This document shows positions 25,001 to 36,550 of a stretch of DNA of 64,000 nucleotides, in pieces. The position numbers and the translations under genes were made by a program. Position 1 is the first letter of the stretch. Each line of letters starts with the position of its first letter. Below the pieces are notes generated by a model, which worked only from the letters and a program-made list of their open reading frames with translations, made no database searches and had not been told where the DNA came from. This DNA comes from Acridotheres tristis (taxonomy: Eukaryota; Chordata; Aves; Passeriformes; Sturnidae): assembly GCA_037013685.1 (NCBI GenBank), contig CM072919.1:29494255-29558254 (forward strand). The letters are read 5' to 3'.

Positions 25001-26636
25001 TACTTTCATTTCTGTTTTAAGTTTCCATACTTTGATTTGACTGAGGGCATTTAGTGAGTTTTATTGCTGCTGCATATGTATTACATCAGGAATAAAATTA
25101 CACTACAGGATTAAACCAATAGCACCCTTTAGTCTGTTAGATGAGCTCAAGTATTGTAATTTGCCCTTGCTACACGTAGTCTTTAGGATATATTTCTTGG
25201 TTTCTTGTGCTGGAGAGTTAGCTCTTCAGATCTCTTGCATGTAGGCGGTACAGGACTTCTGCCTCTTCAGGAAACACAGAGCGAATTTAGTGAAGGTACT
25301 AGAAATTGTTGCTTTGGTTTTGCATTATCCTTGCAAAAAACGAAGTTCAATCCATAAAATGGTGTTTATCAACAGGTAAGTGGCTGAGAGGGGCAACCAG
25401 TTAACCATCTTAGTTAACAAGGTGGTGAATGGAAGATGCGGATTACAGAAACAGCATTTGCTGTCTAAAACATACAGTAACTCACAAGACCAGTACAGTC
25501 CTCTCTCTCCCATTTTAGAGGAAATTGTACATTTACCTTATCCTCCATAATTTATTATATTTGTCATATATTGTAAATTTTTTATGTTACTTTAAACCTT
25601 TTTTGAATCTTTGATTTAACAGCATGTAAATGTTTGTGATACAGTAGGTTTCCTAGTACACTTTTTCCAGCAAAGTGTTTACATTTAACTGACCCTTTTC
25701 TATAAACTAATTCCTCTATTTTCTCACTCTTGTTTCTCCTAAGTCATTAAAATCCATCCCCTTTCCTTTCCTGTGGTTCCTGCACTATTTATCATATAGG
25801 TAGACTTCTCCCAAAATGCTGTTCTGCATGCTCTAGTATGTCCTGTTTCCCTTTGGCAGTGACCATGCAGTCTGAAAGGTGCTCTGATTTTGATTCATCT
25901 TGAAGGGTTCATGCCTGGACAATAAAGAATTTATTGCCTGGACAAAGCATCTGGGTATCTCCTGAGACAGATCTGGGAAGGACAAAAACAGAGGGGTCCT
26001 TCTGTGTCCTTGCCTTGGGCTCCCATTTGTATTTGTACCCCTGGACTCTTCTGGATTCAGGAAGATGATGAATCCTGTGATGGGCTTAAAAATGGCAAGG
26101 CAGTGTGTTCTTGGACTTCCTCACCAGCTTTGTTTCTCCATGCGCCTCTGTTTGCATAGGTCTTTGACACATAATATTCTGACAATTAAAGGTACAGCTG
26201 AAGGGAACAACACTCTCCTCTCCTTGAAAGGCATTTGAAGACATCTGTTTCACCTGCTGGGACAGATCTGCTCACAAAGACAATGTTGCTGCCAGGTATC
26301 TTCCAAGGGGGCTTGTAGATTCTATATGGCTGCAGTGTGCTGAGTCCTGGAGACCTATTCCCCAGGAAGGGAACTAAGCACCAAAGATGCTGCAGATTTC
26401 AAGGTAACTGTACTCAGCTAGAGAAGAGTACTACTTGTCTATACTGTAGGATCTCTCAGGCTTCATTCCCACCTCACAATTCCAGAGTAGACATTGCTGA
26501 CCAAGTGTTCTTGACAACAATATAATAGAACTAGCAAGATTTTATGGCACCGTACATCAAAGATAACAGAACACCAGGATGGAAGCCACATTCTCCTAGA
26601 ATGAAGTCTGCAATCTCTATGCTCCTCACTAAGCCT

Positions 26637-26662
26637 GCCTCCTTCCCTCCTTCCTTCCTTTT
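26637..26662. repeat. (CCTT)n-like pyrimidine repeat
   Basis: Imperfect CTCC/TTCC repeats on the + strand, ending at CCTTTTG. Confidence 0.7.
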
Positions 26663-27728
26663 GTGGATGACACAGCAGGTAGAACATCAAACACCTGGAT
26701 AGAAAGGAGTTGAGAAGTCCACATACACTGATATGTATTTACCTATTGATCTACAGTAGAATATGTATATATGGGAAATTAATTTTTCAACTCAGATGAA
26801 AAACCAAGAACTGTGAATGAGTGAAAGTACAGCTGGCACGTCTAGTATCAAAATAGAAAATGTTCCTTACACAATGAAAATGTAGAAGAAACTAAAAGGC
26901 ATTTCTCAGAAGCAGATCCAGATTGTTTGTTGATTCATTCTGATTTCTTCATTCTATGAATTTTTATATGATAGGAACAAAAACAGTGAAAATAAGCAAA
27001 ATATTCAAAACAGAAAAAGAAGTACCATTTTGGAAACAATGAGTTTGAACAGTAGCAAAATGCTTCATCTTGCTATTTGAGTTATAGCTTTTACTGAAGA
27101 GCCATCATTATTGTTGCTGTTTGCATGTCTCAATGCACAAAAAGTAGGCCTTGCAGACAGCTCTATTCATCATAAGAATAATACATTTAAATGAAAAAGT
27201 TAGCACATGTGTCCCTTGACTTTGACAATCTGTTCCATTTGAGCTAAAGAAATCAAAACTAAGACAATAACAAAATGGATTCTTTCCTGGTAGTTCGGGT
27301 GATTATTTCAATTACATTAAAATACATTTTCCGTATAAGTGGGTCTTAAAAGCTTTCATCTAAGAGAAAAACCGTTAAAAATAGATTTAATGAGCTCAAG
27401 TAATCACAGTTCTTTTTAAGGGCCTTTTCAAATAAATCTCACTTTGCTGTTGGTCCTCTGGTTTTAAAGCTGTGTGTTACTGACTGCAGTTTAATGATAA
27501 CCAAAGAATAAACCAACTTTAGGTCACTTATATACTATTTGCCTCTAGGAAAAACCAAGAAGATTAGAAGTACTCCTTGGATAAATTGTTTTATAACTTA
27601 TTTTGACCATACTGGAGAACAAAGTTTTTAAATGCTAGTTTTTACTGCTATCACAGTAGCCAAGAACCTAAACTTTGTAGACACAAAATGGATCGTCTTG
27701 GATGCCAGTGCATTTGATTGAATTTTGT

Positions 27729-27748
27729 ATTTGACATTTTTGTCAAAT
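27729..27748. repeat. Hairpin, 8-bp arms, TTTT loop
   Basis: The arms ATTTGACA and TGTCAAAT pair perfectly around TTTT. No known role. Confidence 0.6.
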
Positions 27749-28380
27749 GTGATTTCACTTTTGTCAAGTGATACCACTTTTAAAGCACACCAGGAAAGTT
27801 CTGAACATCAAGCTCAGGAACAGGGGTTTTGTTAGGATATTCTTTGAATTAGAAAAATGAAAATCACACACATTGTAGAAATAGAAACTAAGATAATGTA
27901 GTTCATGGGACTTTGTGGGGACCCTGATCAGTGCTCTTCACACACAAATGCACTCAGCTTTATTCCTGTTCTATTGTGCTTTAAGCCTTCAAGATACTTT
28001 GTTATTCAGAATGAAAATCTTGCTTGAAATGTTATTCATAAAACTACAAGGATGATTATACAGGGATGAAATGTAGTATTTGCAACTAAAAGAGCATAGA
28101 ACCACTTCTAATTTTTTAATGGCTATTTTGCCCTTATTGTAATGATGTGAGTGTTACTGAAAACTTCCTGTCAAAAATCATGTAGGAGACAAATGAAGAT
28201 GGAAAAATAAAAAAGCCATAGAAAATTGATGCAGACACTTGCATTTCTACCAGTGTTGTGAAGCTATCCTAAAGAAAGCCTGGCATTTGCCTCCTAGTTT
28301 AATTCTGATTATTTCTGAGTTTTATGCAAAAGCTTCCTAATGTAGAACAAAAGAGTTGTGAAGGGAGGAACAGAAGTTAC

Positions 28381-28574
28381 CTGTCTGCCTTTACCATAGG
28401 ATTCATAGTAATATTTGCTCTTGCAAGTGTGTTCATAGGCCCATATGGTACTCTATAATCAACTCCAAATGTGATTTTTGGATTGTAACTTCCACATGGA
28501 TCACTAGGAAGTAGAGGAATCTGACTCTTATGAGGCCAGCTATTGAAGCCTGTTATTTCTTGGACAAGTCTCCT
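28381..28574 (-). CDS. Exon-like coding segment of an unidentified gene
   Basis: On the minus strand, 194 bp lie between a possible acceptor (CTGCCTGCTAATGCAG, just above 28574) and a strong donor (CAG then GTAACT, just below 28381). The frame is open throughout, starts in phase 0 (RRLVQEITGF...) and leaves two bases of a codon at the donor. The 64-residue peptide is rich in Pro, Tyr, Asn and Trp (FNSWPHKSQIPLL, then SDPCGSYNPKITFGVDYR and VPYGPMNTLARANI) and reads like a real protein, not a chance frame. I cannot name the family. The style recalls short proline/tyrosine-rich proteins such as axonemal microtubule-inner proteins, but that is only an impression. No second exon was found. The acceptor pyrimidine tract is weak. 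It may be a lone surviving exon or part of an undetected gene on the minus strand. Confidence 0.42.
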
Positions 28575-29249
28575 CTGCATTAGCAGGCAGATGCTAGGCA
28601 AGCCCTTCTCATGTATATGTGTTTTGTATTGAAGTACCAATGCTCCCTATCTATGCAGTGAAACCAAAACATTTTAATTATCAGACAGTATATCCCATGG
28701 AGTGGAAATTTTATTGCATATCAGGATGGAAAGAACATGTGGCCTGTGATACTTCAACGATTTTAGATGAGGGAAAGATCTTAGATGCTTGCTACCTTTG
28801 GGAATGATCAAAGTAGAGTTGTTAGCATCTAAATCACTTCTAGCATCAAAATTTGAATGGCTAAGCAGTAATACTAAGCAGTTAAGACACTTCTATGCCT
28901 TCTAGTAAGTCTAAGAACCTGCCAGACTCTTACATTATTTTATTTTAATGATCTAACTTTTAGGTCTACCTATGGTCTACATTGTGGCTGCGCTTATGAT
29001 ATATAAGAAATGACATTGGTTTAGATTTTGCCAGAGGCTTCAAGAAAATATAAAATAATAAGATGAAAATTACCAGAGAATAATTTTGGAAAAGGAGTCC
29101 TTTGGGAATTCACTAAAATCTTACTCTTGATCTGACTGACACTGAATAAATCTTAATAGTTTTGAAAGAAGTTATATTTCATAGCCATCAGTCCAAGCTG
29201 GCATAGGTTCACAGGGGGAATGCCCTGTTGTACAAATTTGATTTTCTTT
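28575..29249. other. Non-coding; no feature seen
   Basis: AT-rich sequence between the exon-like segment and a CR1 fragment. The open frame at 28619-28807 (+) is not recognised. Confidence 0.4.
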
Positions 29250-29366
29250 CATGATAGGGTTCCTTATCTTGTTGATCAAGGGAAAGCAGTTGATGTAATC
29301 ATCTTTCTGAATTTCAGTAAAGCCTTTGATATTGTCCCTCACTGTGTCCTGGACAAATTGTTAAAA
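29250..29366 (+). pseudogene. CR1-type LINE reverse-transcriptase fragment
   Basis: Frame 3 from 29271 reads VDQGKAVDVIIFLNFSKAFD followed by IVPHCVLDKLLKY. The FSKAFD-x-VPH block is the diagnostic reverse-transcriptase motif of CR1 and related non-LTR elements. It covers about 32 codons and is truncated on both sides, so it is a dead relic of ORF2, unlike the 3' UTR tails that make up the other CR1 copies in this window. Confidence 0.85.
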
Positions 29367-31420
29367 TACATATGCTCTATTTGCATTCCATGACATTTTA
29401 GTGTTTCAGAATTCTTTGGATCATGCCTTCCCATTTAAACGGCAGAATACCTCTGAGAAAATCTCTGCTGCAAAACCCCACCTTTGTTGCTGAGCAGGTA
29501 TTGGAAAAATTTCATGGAGAAAAAGCACTGTGAAGAATTTTACCATGGCCAGAAGCATTCAAGTCATTTCAGATGAATATTAGGAATATTTGAATACTGC
29601 AGTATCCCAATCTCTTCTCAAGCTCATAAGCTCTCTGAATTCCTCAGGAATTTAGATTATCAAACTATTTTTATTTGCATTCAAGAGCTAAAGATAACTA
29701 AGTGAGAAATACTAGTCTTGTGGTAGAAGCTCTTCCTATTTACCAGCTATTCTGATGAACAATACTGTGGTAAGAATTATTTTTTAAAACAGTTGTATAT
29801 TGGAAACAAAATATCTTAGTTACTTTGTAAGTTCTTATTTAAAAAGAAAGAAACAAAAATTAAATTTGGAGATAATACAGAATTGTTATAAAAGCTTATT
29901 AAGCACAAAGTATAGAAGAACTAGCGAAGCTTTAAAACTGATAATTAAATGTCTAATGCATTTCCTCAGTGTCTTTTAGGACCAAATCATAATAATGTAT
30001 ATTTAACTTTTTCTTCCATTTCATGGAAATAATTGCTAAAACTCGTATCTAAATAGTCTGTCAATATCCTTGTATGGTATTTGTCCTTGGACCATAAAAG
30101 GGCTAGTATGTTGTCTACTGAAAAATCACTGTGTGAATGTATCATACCTGAGCCATCACATTTAGTGTTCTGCCTCATTAGAAGGCAAAGCATAAAGCAT
30201 TAACTGATGCGAACAAACACTGACTCTGTAGCTTATCATGTGTGCTAGAATCAGTATAATAAATAGCTCATAGATGATATAGAGATGACTCATTGAGTGA
30301 TCTGTGAGACTGGGGTATATTACATTTACCAATCTGGAATATATGTATTTGGAGGAGTGTGTTTTCCAAGGTATTCTTAGGGCTGTGGAGCTGCTTTCCA
30401 TACATGCAAGAACCCAGCTTTGTTCATCTTTTAGACTGTTCTATCCTGGCTGCAACAGTCGTGTCTAGACATGCTTTTTAGTTCCATTGGTACATCTAAA
30501 TGTTTAAATTAATTGTAACTAAAGTAATCCCTTTTTCTTCATAGCCTTCTGCAGGACCATCGAGGGATGCAGGCTGCTACATGCTTTTCCAAATGTTGGC
30601 CAGCTATTTGACCCTTTCAATCTGCTTATCAGTTTGAAGTTGGGAGTTCTTAGTAAAATGATGGTAATGCAAGGGTAATTGTTAATGGCAGGCAGTTTCA
30701 CTAGCTTTCACATGCTTGATTTTCTGTTCCCTTACTTTCTTATTTTTCCTTTAACACAAGAATTCCCACAGGCAATTGTTTATAATGTGTGAAATTTTAC
30801 ACCAGCCTGAGAGGTACAAAAATTTCATTTATCAACCTCCACAGAATGGACTTCTCATTTTAAATTCTTTGAATATAATCAATCTGTTCTATTTTTGTAA
30901 GGAAATGAAGAAGACTTTCAGCAATTCACCTGTGAACATAAAAAACAGAAAAAGGGATTATTAATGACCATTATATTACCTGTATCCTGGAGAGATTGAA
31001 GATATGATAAGGTATAAAACTTGGAAATGCAGCTGTGGTACCTAGTTCCATGCCAGGACAGAGCTCAAAATAAGTTGCTCAAGGATAGCTCTCTGATCAC
31101 ATTTCTAGCTATTTTACCCATAGGAGAACTGTGACAGCTACCACAGAAAAAGATGCTCTTTCCATTAATTCCCTATCAAGACATTCCTCAGGAGAAAGAG
31201 CAATACAGAATATTTATAGAATATTTACTCCAAAATTAATTGTAGGTCAAAGATATTTTATTCAAATTGCATTATTCTTAAATAGAAAACTTAAATATAA
31301 TTGGAAATGGAAATATCTATACCCGAAAATGGTACCACTACCCAATGAGACACGTTGTGAGCATCAAAGACGCTGGGCTGAGAGACTCCTAAAACAGCTT
31401 GAAAATTCCCACTCTATGAC
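29367..31420. other. Non-coding; no feature seen
   Basis: AT-rich intergenic sequence. Several short open frames (29987-30193 -, 30162-30401 -, 30519-30701 -, 30776-30964 +) match nothing I know and lack splice or promoter context. Confidence 0.4.
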
Positions 31421-32102
31421 TGCTGGGAGTTGAGTTTTTTTCCTTTTCTTTCTGTGGAATTTTCCCCATTGTTATGCTAAGAATTTGTGGCTACACTCTA
31501 GCTCAGATGGCTAGGGCAACAGTTTCTCTCGCAGGGGTGTGGAGAGGGGGAACATAGGAAAAGGAGAGGTGGGGGCAGCTGCCTGCTGTCTCGCGCTCTC
31601 GCTTGTTTGGCTCGGAGAAGGACGGTCACTAGAAACTCCGCTCTGCCATCCCAACACGGGGGAGCTGCTTTCCTTGGCTGTGGGACTCCTTGCTTGGACA
31701 TTCTCCCGCATCTCCTGCTGACTCCAAGCCTCCTGTTTGGCACACCGGGACCGACACTGCCCTGGGACCCGTGAGCAGCGTCTCTCCTCCGCCCTTGCGA
31801 TCTGGGACACAGCCGCCATCACCGCAGCTCCCCTGCAACCACGTGCAATCACCGCATCGCTTCTCTGCTCACCGGGCCAGCGCTGCCTGCCAGCTGGGAC
31901 GGTAACTGCACCACAGGGTGTCCACAACCGAGAGAACTGTTGCTGTGTTTCTGCTTTGTTGTTAATTTCTCTGTTGTTAATTTTGTTATTTATATCTTTC
32001 ACTAAAGAACTGTTATTGCCTGAGACCCCCTTAATTTCAAAACTATAATAAATTGGAGGGACGGGGGTTTCTTAGCAAATACCTGTCTTTCAAACCAAGA
32101 CA
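31421..32102 (+). mobile_element. Solo LTR, family A (endogenous retrovirus, ERVL-like guess)
   Basis: It begins TGCTGGGAG and ends ACCAAGACA, so it has TG...CA ends. The flanks ATGAC (31416-31420) and ACGAC (32103-32107) differ by one transition, suggesting a 5-bp target-site duplication. About 560 bp (31520-32102) are clearly the same family as the minus-strand block at 46103-46757. Shared landmarks are TCTCGCAGGG, CCATCCCAACAC, GGGACACAG, CTGCCAGCTGGGACGGT against CTGCCAGCTAGAACGGT, GGGTGTCCACAACC, AAAGAACTGTTATT, and the tail near CCTGTCTTTCAAACCAAGACA. The body is GC-rich and the last 180 bases AT-rich. Open frames on both strands (for example 163 codons on minus at 31511-32002) are composition artefacts. 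The 5' boundary rests on the imperfect duplication. Confidence 0.7.
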
Positions 32103-32336
32103 ACGACTTTGTGAATCAAATGCCAGAAAAGGATTTAATGTTGTGATACTTTCTACTGTCATGCCTTCAAGATAGATTTCTTGCTCAGACGTAAAATTCA
32201 GAAAATTGAGTTCAAGTAATTAAATTCCCCATAGAAATTTGGGAGATACAGACATTCATAAATGTGTTCACAGAAAGCAGCACAGTGACCACTAAAATCC
32301 TTAATATATCTATCAGATAACTCTGAAGAGATGGAT

Positions 32337-32672
32337 TGTGGCTGTCAGGCCCAGAAAAACCTCTTGTGAGGATTTTTCCGGTCCAACTTTCTCAGGCTCT
32401 GCTAGGGTTCTTTCCCAAAGCTAGCTGCATTTCTCTAATGTAAACATAAGAGAAGAATTGAAAACAAAGATAAACGCCTGCTGGATATGTGAGAAAAGCC
32501 TGGGAAAGTGGTGTTACAATGGGCTGTGTTTTGCTCTTGAGTTAGTGTCCTGAGTGTATTTAAGCCAGGTGTGTTAGAATAAAATTGGCTCTTTCCTATC
32601 TTGAGAGAGACCATGTTGCTGTGTATCTTACTACTGCCGCTCAAAGGGTTAATCCCCTAACATACAGCCACA
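32337..32672 (+). mobile_element. Solo LTR with perfect 6-bp target-site duplication
   Basis: The 336-bp element starts TGTGGCTGT and ends ACAGCCACA, a perfect 9-bp terminal inverted repeat. It is flanked by ATGGAT on both sides (32331-32336 and 32673-32678). Inside are a TATA-like GTATTTAAG (32556-32564) and a poly(A) signal AATAAA (32578-32583), so U3, R and U5 are in the expected order. Two LTRs recombined and left one, removing the retroviral genes. A 6-bp duplication is typical of class II (ERVK/beta-like) and alpha-like retroviruses. Confidence 0.93.
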
Positions 32673-32885
32673 ATGGATGTGCTTAAATTCTCTCGTGAAA
32701 GAGACTGGTGGTCTCTCCTCTGTCTGTGTGCATGTGTAGGTGTATGTGTGTTTGCATATACTCAGTAGGAGTCTGTGAGGTTAGACCTCTGGGTGCTCTT
32801 AGGCACCAACTTGTCGGGCTGTTTTCTTCAATAAGCCAAGTAGCTAATAGTTGCTATGAAGTTGTTCATTGCAGAAGCACATCAG

Positions 32886-32950
32886 TCTCAAAGGCAAAAG
32901 CAAAGCAAAGCAATGACAAAAGCAAAAGGCAATGGCAAAAAGCAATGGCA
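32886..32950. repeat. Degenerate AAAGCAA/GGCAATGGC repeat
   Basis: Short A-rich units with AGC or GGC recur irregularly over 65 bases. Confidence 0.65.
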
Positions 32951-33279
32951 AAACGCACCAGCTCTCCCTAAGGCATGTTCTTATATAGAAACTTCCCAAC
33001 AAACTAAGACACAAACTCAGACCACTACTTCTTAACCTATTAGAATTCTAGTTTCCTAGCATGCTGGGCTACGTATAAACCACATACGTGGTCTATCTTG
33101 TTCGATCTGAAAAATGTAAGCAATATTCTTACTATAGGTTTATTATGTCTAAAACTATGTTCTTGGAGCCTTCACGGAACTCCTAGTACCTAAGACTATG
33201 TTTTTCAACCTTCACTAGAACATGTACTACTACTCTGGCATCCTAGACCTTTATTCACTAAAAGCACTTAAAACTTATT

Positions 33280-33352
33280 CCACTTACTTACTCCACTTAC
33301 TTACTTAGTCATTCCACTTACTTACTTACTTACTCTACTTACTTGCTTGCTC
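33280..33352. repeat. (CTTA)n / (ACTT)n microsatellite
   Basis: Tetranucleotide CTTA units run with interruptions (TCCA, TCTA) for about 70 bases. Confidence 0.85.
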
Positions 33353-35502
33353 ACTAATACTAAACCTAAACTTTCACCTCTGCCTTATGTGTGAGTGGCT
33401 TAACACACTTCAATCCATCAAAAGGCTTTAATTCAATCCCTGCACTCTGATTTCTCTCTGAAAAATTCAGAGAGACTCCTGACTTACTGACTCCAACAGG
33501 AGCCAAGAGCTTACTGAAATATATATCAAGTATGTACCCTGCACCACAACCCCAAAAAGGGAGAGGTATTTGAGAAAGAAGAACCACAGTATTAAAAATA
33601 TCTAATATTAATTCATCTGAGAGGAGGCAAGAGAATGTTTTGTCCTGCACAGCTATTATCCATTAAACTCATTTAAACAGAAGTAACCCTGAGAATAGGC
33701 CTTGTGGGCTCTTTGCTCTTTAGAGGACTTGTGAACAGTTATAGTCACATACAGAATATCAATCCTCCTTTATTTGCAATCATCTTGTCTATTCCTCTCT
33801 TGTGTAATTCAAGAGTTATGATCTTTCTGTACTATAAAAGAATCAGTGATTTCATGCACATCAATTTCAAGCCTAGCAGCATAAAACAAGCATTCAATTT
33901 TATAATCCCAAAGCTTCCTCTCAGTTTCTATGGATTCTACTTCCTTTGTATCTTCATACTGCAATCAAAGAGTAGCAGTACTTATCTGAATTAGAAATCA
34001 GACTTATTCAGTGTAGCCAGTTGTAACAGCTTATCTATATTTCTGTAATCAAGAAACTTTATTATCAGTGTTTCGTGGAGGCCAACAGGTGCTCTTCTCG
34101 ATGTTCTTTGCAAGAACAAAGAATGCAGACATAAAACTTTTATTAAACTTTTCTTTAAAGAGGTATTTGTTAACTTTCTCTTCTTATTTTCCCTAGTCCT
34201 TCAGGCAGATCAAGAAGACAGACTGTTTCTGCTGCTTTCATTTTCTAATCCATCTATTTTTAATCTTTGTTTTTTCACTCATTTAGACATTTGCAGTTCA
34301 AAGATTCCAGTTTAATCTGGAAAAACTCTGTTCTGGAGAACATAAATCTTACACATTACTGTTTCATTTCAAATCCATTAAACCATAATATAATTTTCTT
34401 AATCATCTTTTAAGTCCATTAACTAAGAGATAGAAATAATCAATTTGGTAAGTTATTTAATTTTGCCCTTGTCTTTATTTAATCTTTTCAATACTTAACT
34501 ACTGTTTAATTACAAATTTCAATCTTTCTCTCAGCCTTACTAGTTATACCAGCTTCATGAGATCAAATTGTGCATAAAAGAAAAAGAGGCTATCTGTCAC
34601 ATGCATTCCTGGGAATAATTTCTCCAGCTGTTTGAACTATTTTTTTTGTGTCTTAGCTGCTTAATCACTCCATCAGATCATATTGACTTCTTCAGATCAT
34701 ATTGTCTTCTCCAAAAATAGATTCAGTTCTGAAATCCTAATTCCCTTTCCTGAATTCTTAAGAGACCAAAAGGAAAAGTGCCTGCTGAAAACACATACAA
34801 GGTGTGTTGAATTCCAGCTCCACTCAATATTGAATCAATAAGCCATCTCAGACCAGCTGTGAATTGAATCAGGAATTTAAAAGACTATTTTATAATTAAA
34901 ATTTAATATGATTAAAGGGAAATATGCAAGCAACAGGAAATATGGCATCAAATGGCAACAGATGGGCTCTGAAATAAAGGAAGTCGCTAAGGCAGGTAAG
35001 GATTTCAGCTAAACATTTATTGCTAGATAGGGAGAAGAAGGAGTTTAGAATATTCAAGAAGAAACTTGTTATTTATCAAACAGAAAGGGGTAAGTGTGGA
35101 TATGTAGAATTGTATAAGTAATTTCCATTGCTTTTTTGTGACTACTGTTATAAAATAGAAAGAACTGTATGCAAGGAGAAAAGGCAGTGTTTGAGATTAA
35201 GAGAATGTAAAAAAATGTGTTTGACGAATTCTGTACTCAGGGAAACATATTAATCTTTGACAACAGCAGTACTTTCAGCACTAAATATAGCATAATTCAG
35301 ATGGAAGTTTCTAACCTCTTTCTAAATTTAAACACAGTAAAAGGCTCACTTGAAGGAATGCTCACTTGAGAGCAAATGAGAAGAAAGAGCAATTTACCAA
35401 AAATTTTTATGAAATATCCTCACATCTGTAATTACTATCTGTAAAGTTCAGGAAGACTGATACATTTGACTTATTTGTTTTAGAGGAACAGAAATCAAAT
35501 AT

Positions 35503-36068
35503 TGTTGCAGCTGGTGCAGGGAGTCAAACGGACCCCAGCTGCCACAGACATTCCAGATAGCGATATCCCACAAGGAGCAACCTGTCCCGAAGTCCTAGGC
35601 AGTCTCAGCCACAAGGTACCCATGCAAGCAAAGCCTGAGCTTCAGGCGATCAGCTATTACAGAGATTTCAGCTCTGAGTGATTTCAGCTTAGCTTCCAAG
35701 GTACTTTGAGCTACGCAGGGAGAAGTGACAGGAATTGCTGTGTAGAGGTTCCACAGAGTTCTTTACTGGCAGCTTTTGTGAAGGGAGTCCAGTGACAGCT
35801 GCATTCCACTGAACTGGGTAGAAGCAGATTTTTTATAGGGAAGCTATGGCTTGGCAGAAGGACCAATGATTAGCGGCTGAGGAAATATAACCAATAATTT
35901 TACAAGGAGATAAAGTAGGGTCCCGAAGAGGGGAGAAGGGTCTCTAAGCCCAGTCACCATGACTAAGCAATTCTTCTGACTAAGCAGCTTAGTCATGGTG
36001 ACTAAGCAATTCTTATCTAGGGAACAGCTCTCCAGGGAGGCCTTGCGAGGGGCCCTGCTCCCTCCACA
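35503..36068 (-). mobile_element. Solo LTR (antisense), 566 bp
   Basis: Read on the minus strand it starts TGTGGAGGGAGC and ends CAGCTGCAACA. The flanks AAATAT (35497-35502) and AAAGAT (36069-36074) match at 5 of 6 bases, as expected for an aged 6-bp duplication. A TATA box (CCCTATAAAAAA, 35829-35838) is followed by AGTAAA (35762-35767), a likely variant poly(A) signal. The upstream part contains a 17-bp-arm inverted repeat (35952-36003). No coding region remains. Confidence 0.82.
35952..36003. repeat. 17-bp-arm inverted repeat inside an LTR (U3 part)
   Basis: AGTCACCATGACTAAGC (35952-35968) and GCTTAGTCATGGTGACT (35987-36003) are perfect reverse complements around an 18-base spacer. A direct repeat TGACTAAGCAATTCTT overlaps both sides (35960-35975 and 36000-36014). 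Such duplicated U3 motifs often serve as enhancer or transcription-factor sites in LTRs. Confidence 0.9.
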
Positions 36069-36410
36069 AAAGATCATTTTGCTTTTCCAATAAAATGTAT
36101 TAAATGGAAAGCAGCATTGTAACAGACATTTCATCTTCTCCCCAGCTTAGATTTTTTTTCAGAACCAGAACTAATACTTAGGTTTTACAAGACTGAACTC
36201 AGAAACGTTATTTCAGTTCAGGTGGTCAGTAGCTTTTCCAATGTTGTTCTGAATATGCAAACCTTTATCCTGCTACTAATGTCTCATCAACCCAAGTCCC
36301 CAAAACTTTTCTCTGTATTTCTGCACTTAGAGTCTTATATATGTCTGAAAACAAGTATTGCCAAATACAGGTCAAAGTTATGCACCCTTTGGGAGAGATA
36401 AACAGTGTGG
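36069..36410. other. Non-coding; no feature seen
   Basis: AT-rich unique sequence between an LTR and a CR1 fragment. Confidence 0.4.
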
Positions 36411-36418
36411 CCATGCAG

Positions 36419-36550
36419 GGAATTCTGCCCCTCTACTTCACTCTGGTGAGACCTCATCTAGGGTATTGGAAGGCTTCCCTGACCATGATGGGAAGTCTGC
36501 AACTAGGTGATCTGTAGCACTCTTTCAACCCTGGCCATTCTACATGTTCT
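36419..36550 (+). mobile_element. CR1 LINE, internally deleted 3' fragment
   Basis: CTCTACTTCACTCTGGTGAG and ACCTCATCTAGGGTATTGGA are the CR1 block around a conserved CTCTACT...CTGGAGTACTG section. It then jumps to GGTGATCTGTAGCACTCTTT and CAACCCTGGCCATTCT, part of the terminal tail. Most of the middle is missing. Confidence 0.75.

Larger units (their letters stand above)
18216..28380. other. Non-coding intergenic region with no firm feature
   Basis: This stretch is AT-rich and I found no gene or complete repeat in it. Small items are a 10-bp-arm hairpin at 22040-22063, a CCTT microsatellite at 26637-26662, and an 8-bp-arm hairpin at 27729-27748. A GC-richer block at about 25890-26700 may be an eroded repeat. 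The GTAAGT at 25376 follows CAG and looks like a splice donor, but I could not find a convincing exon before it. The open frame at 24465-24833 (minus, 122 codons) is hydrophobic and AT-rich and most likely chance. Confidence 0.5.
32673..35502. other. Non-coding stretch with two simple-repeat zones
   Basis: AT-rich sequence holding an A/AGC-rich degenerate repeat (32886-32950, units like AAAGCAATGGC) and an ACTT array (33280-33352). The minus-strand frame at 33366-33650 and the plus-strand frame at 33704-33994 are not recognised. No gene was found. Confidence 0.5.

Noticed and set aside
25325..25376. Perfect splice donor (CAG/GTAAGT) at 25376, considered as exon end
   Set aside because: No convincing acceptor or protein-like frame upstream.
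30519..30701. Minus-strand 60-codon frame containing SNSWP, considered as an upstream exon of the 28381-28574 segment
   Set aside because: No good donor follows it and the resemblance is limited to a few residues.
31511..32002. 163-codon minus-strand frame plus several overlapping frames on both strands
   Set aside because: They lie in an LTR shared with 46103-46757, where the frame is not kept. GC-rich sequence simply has few stops.
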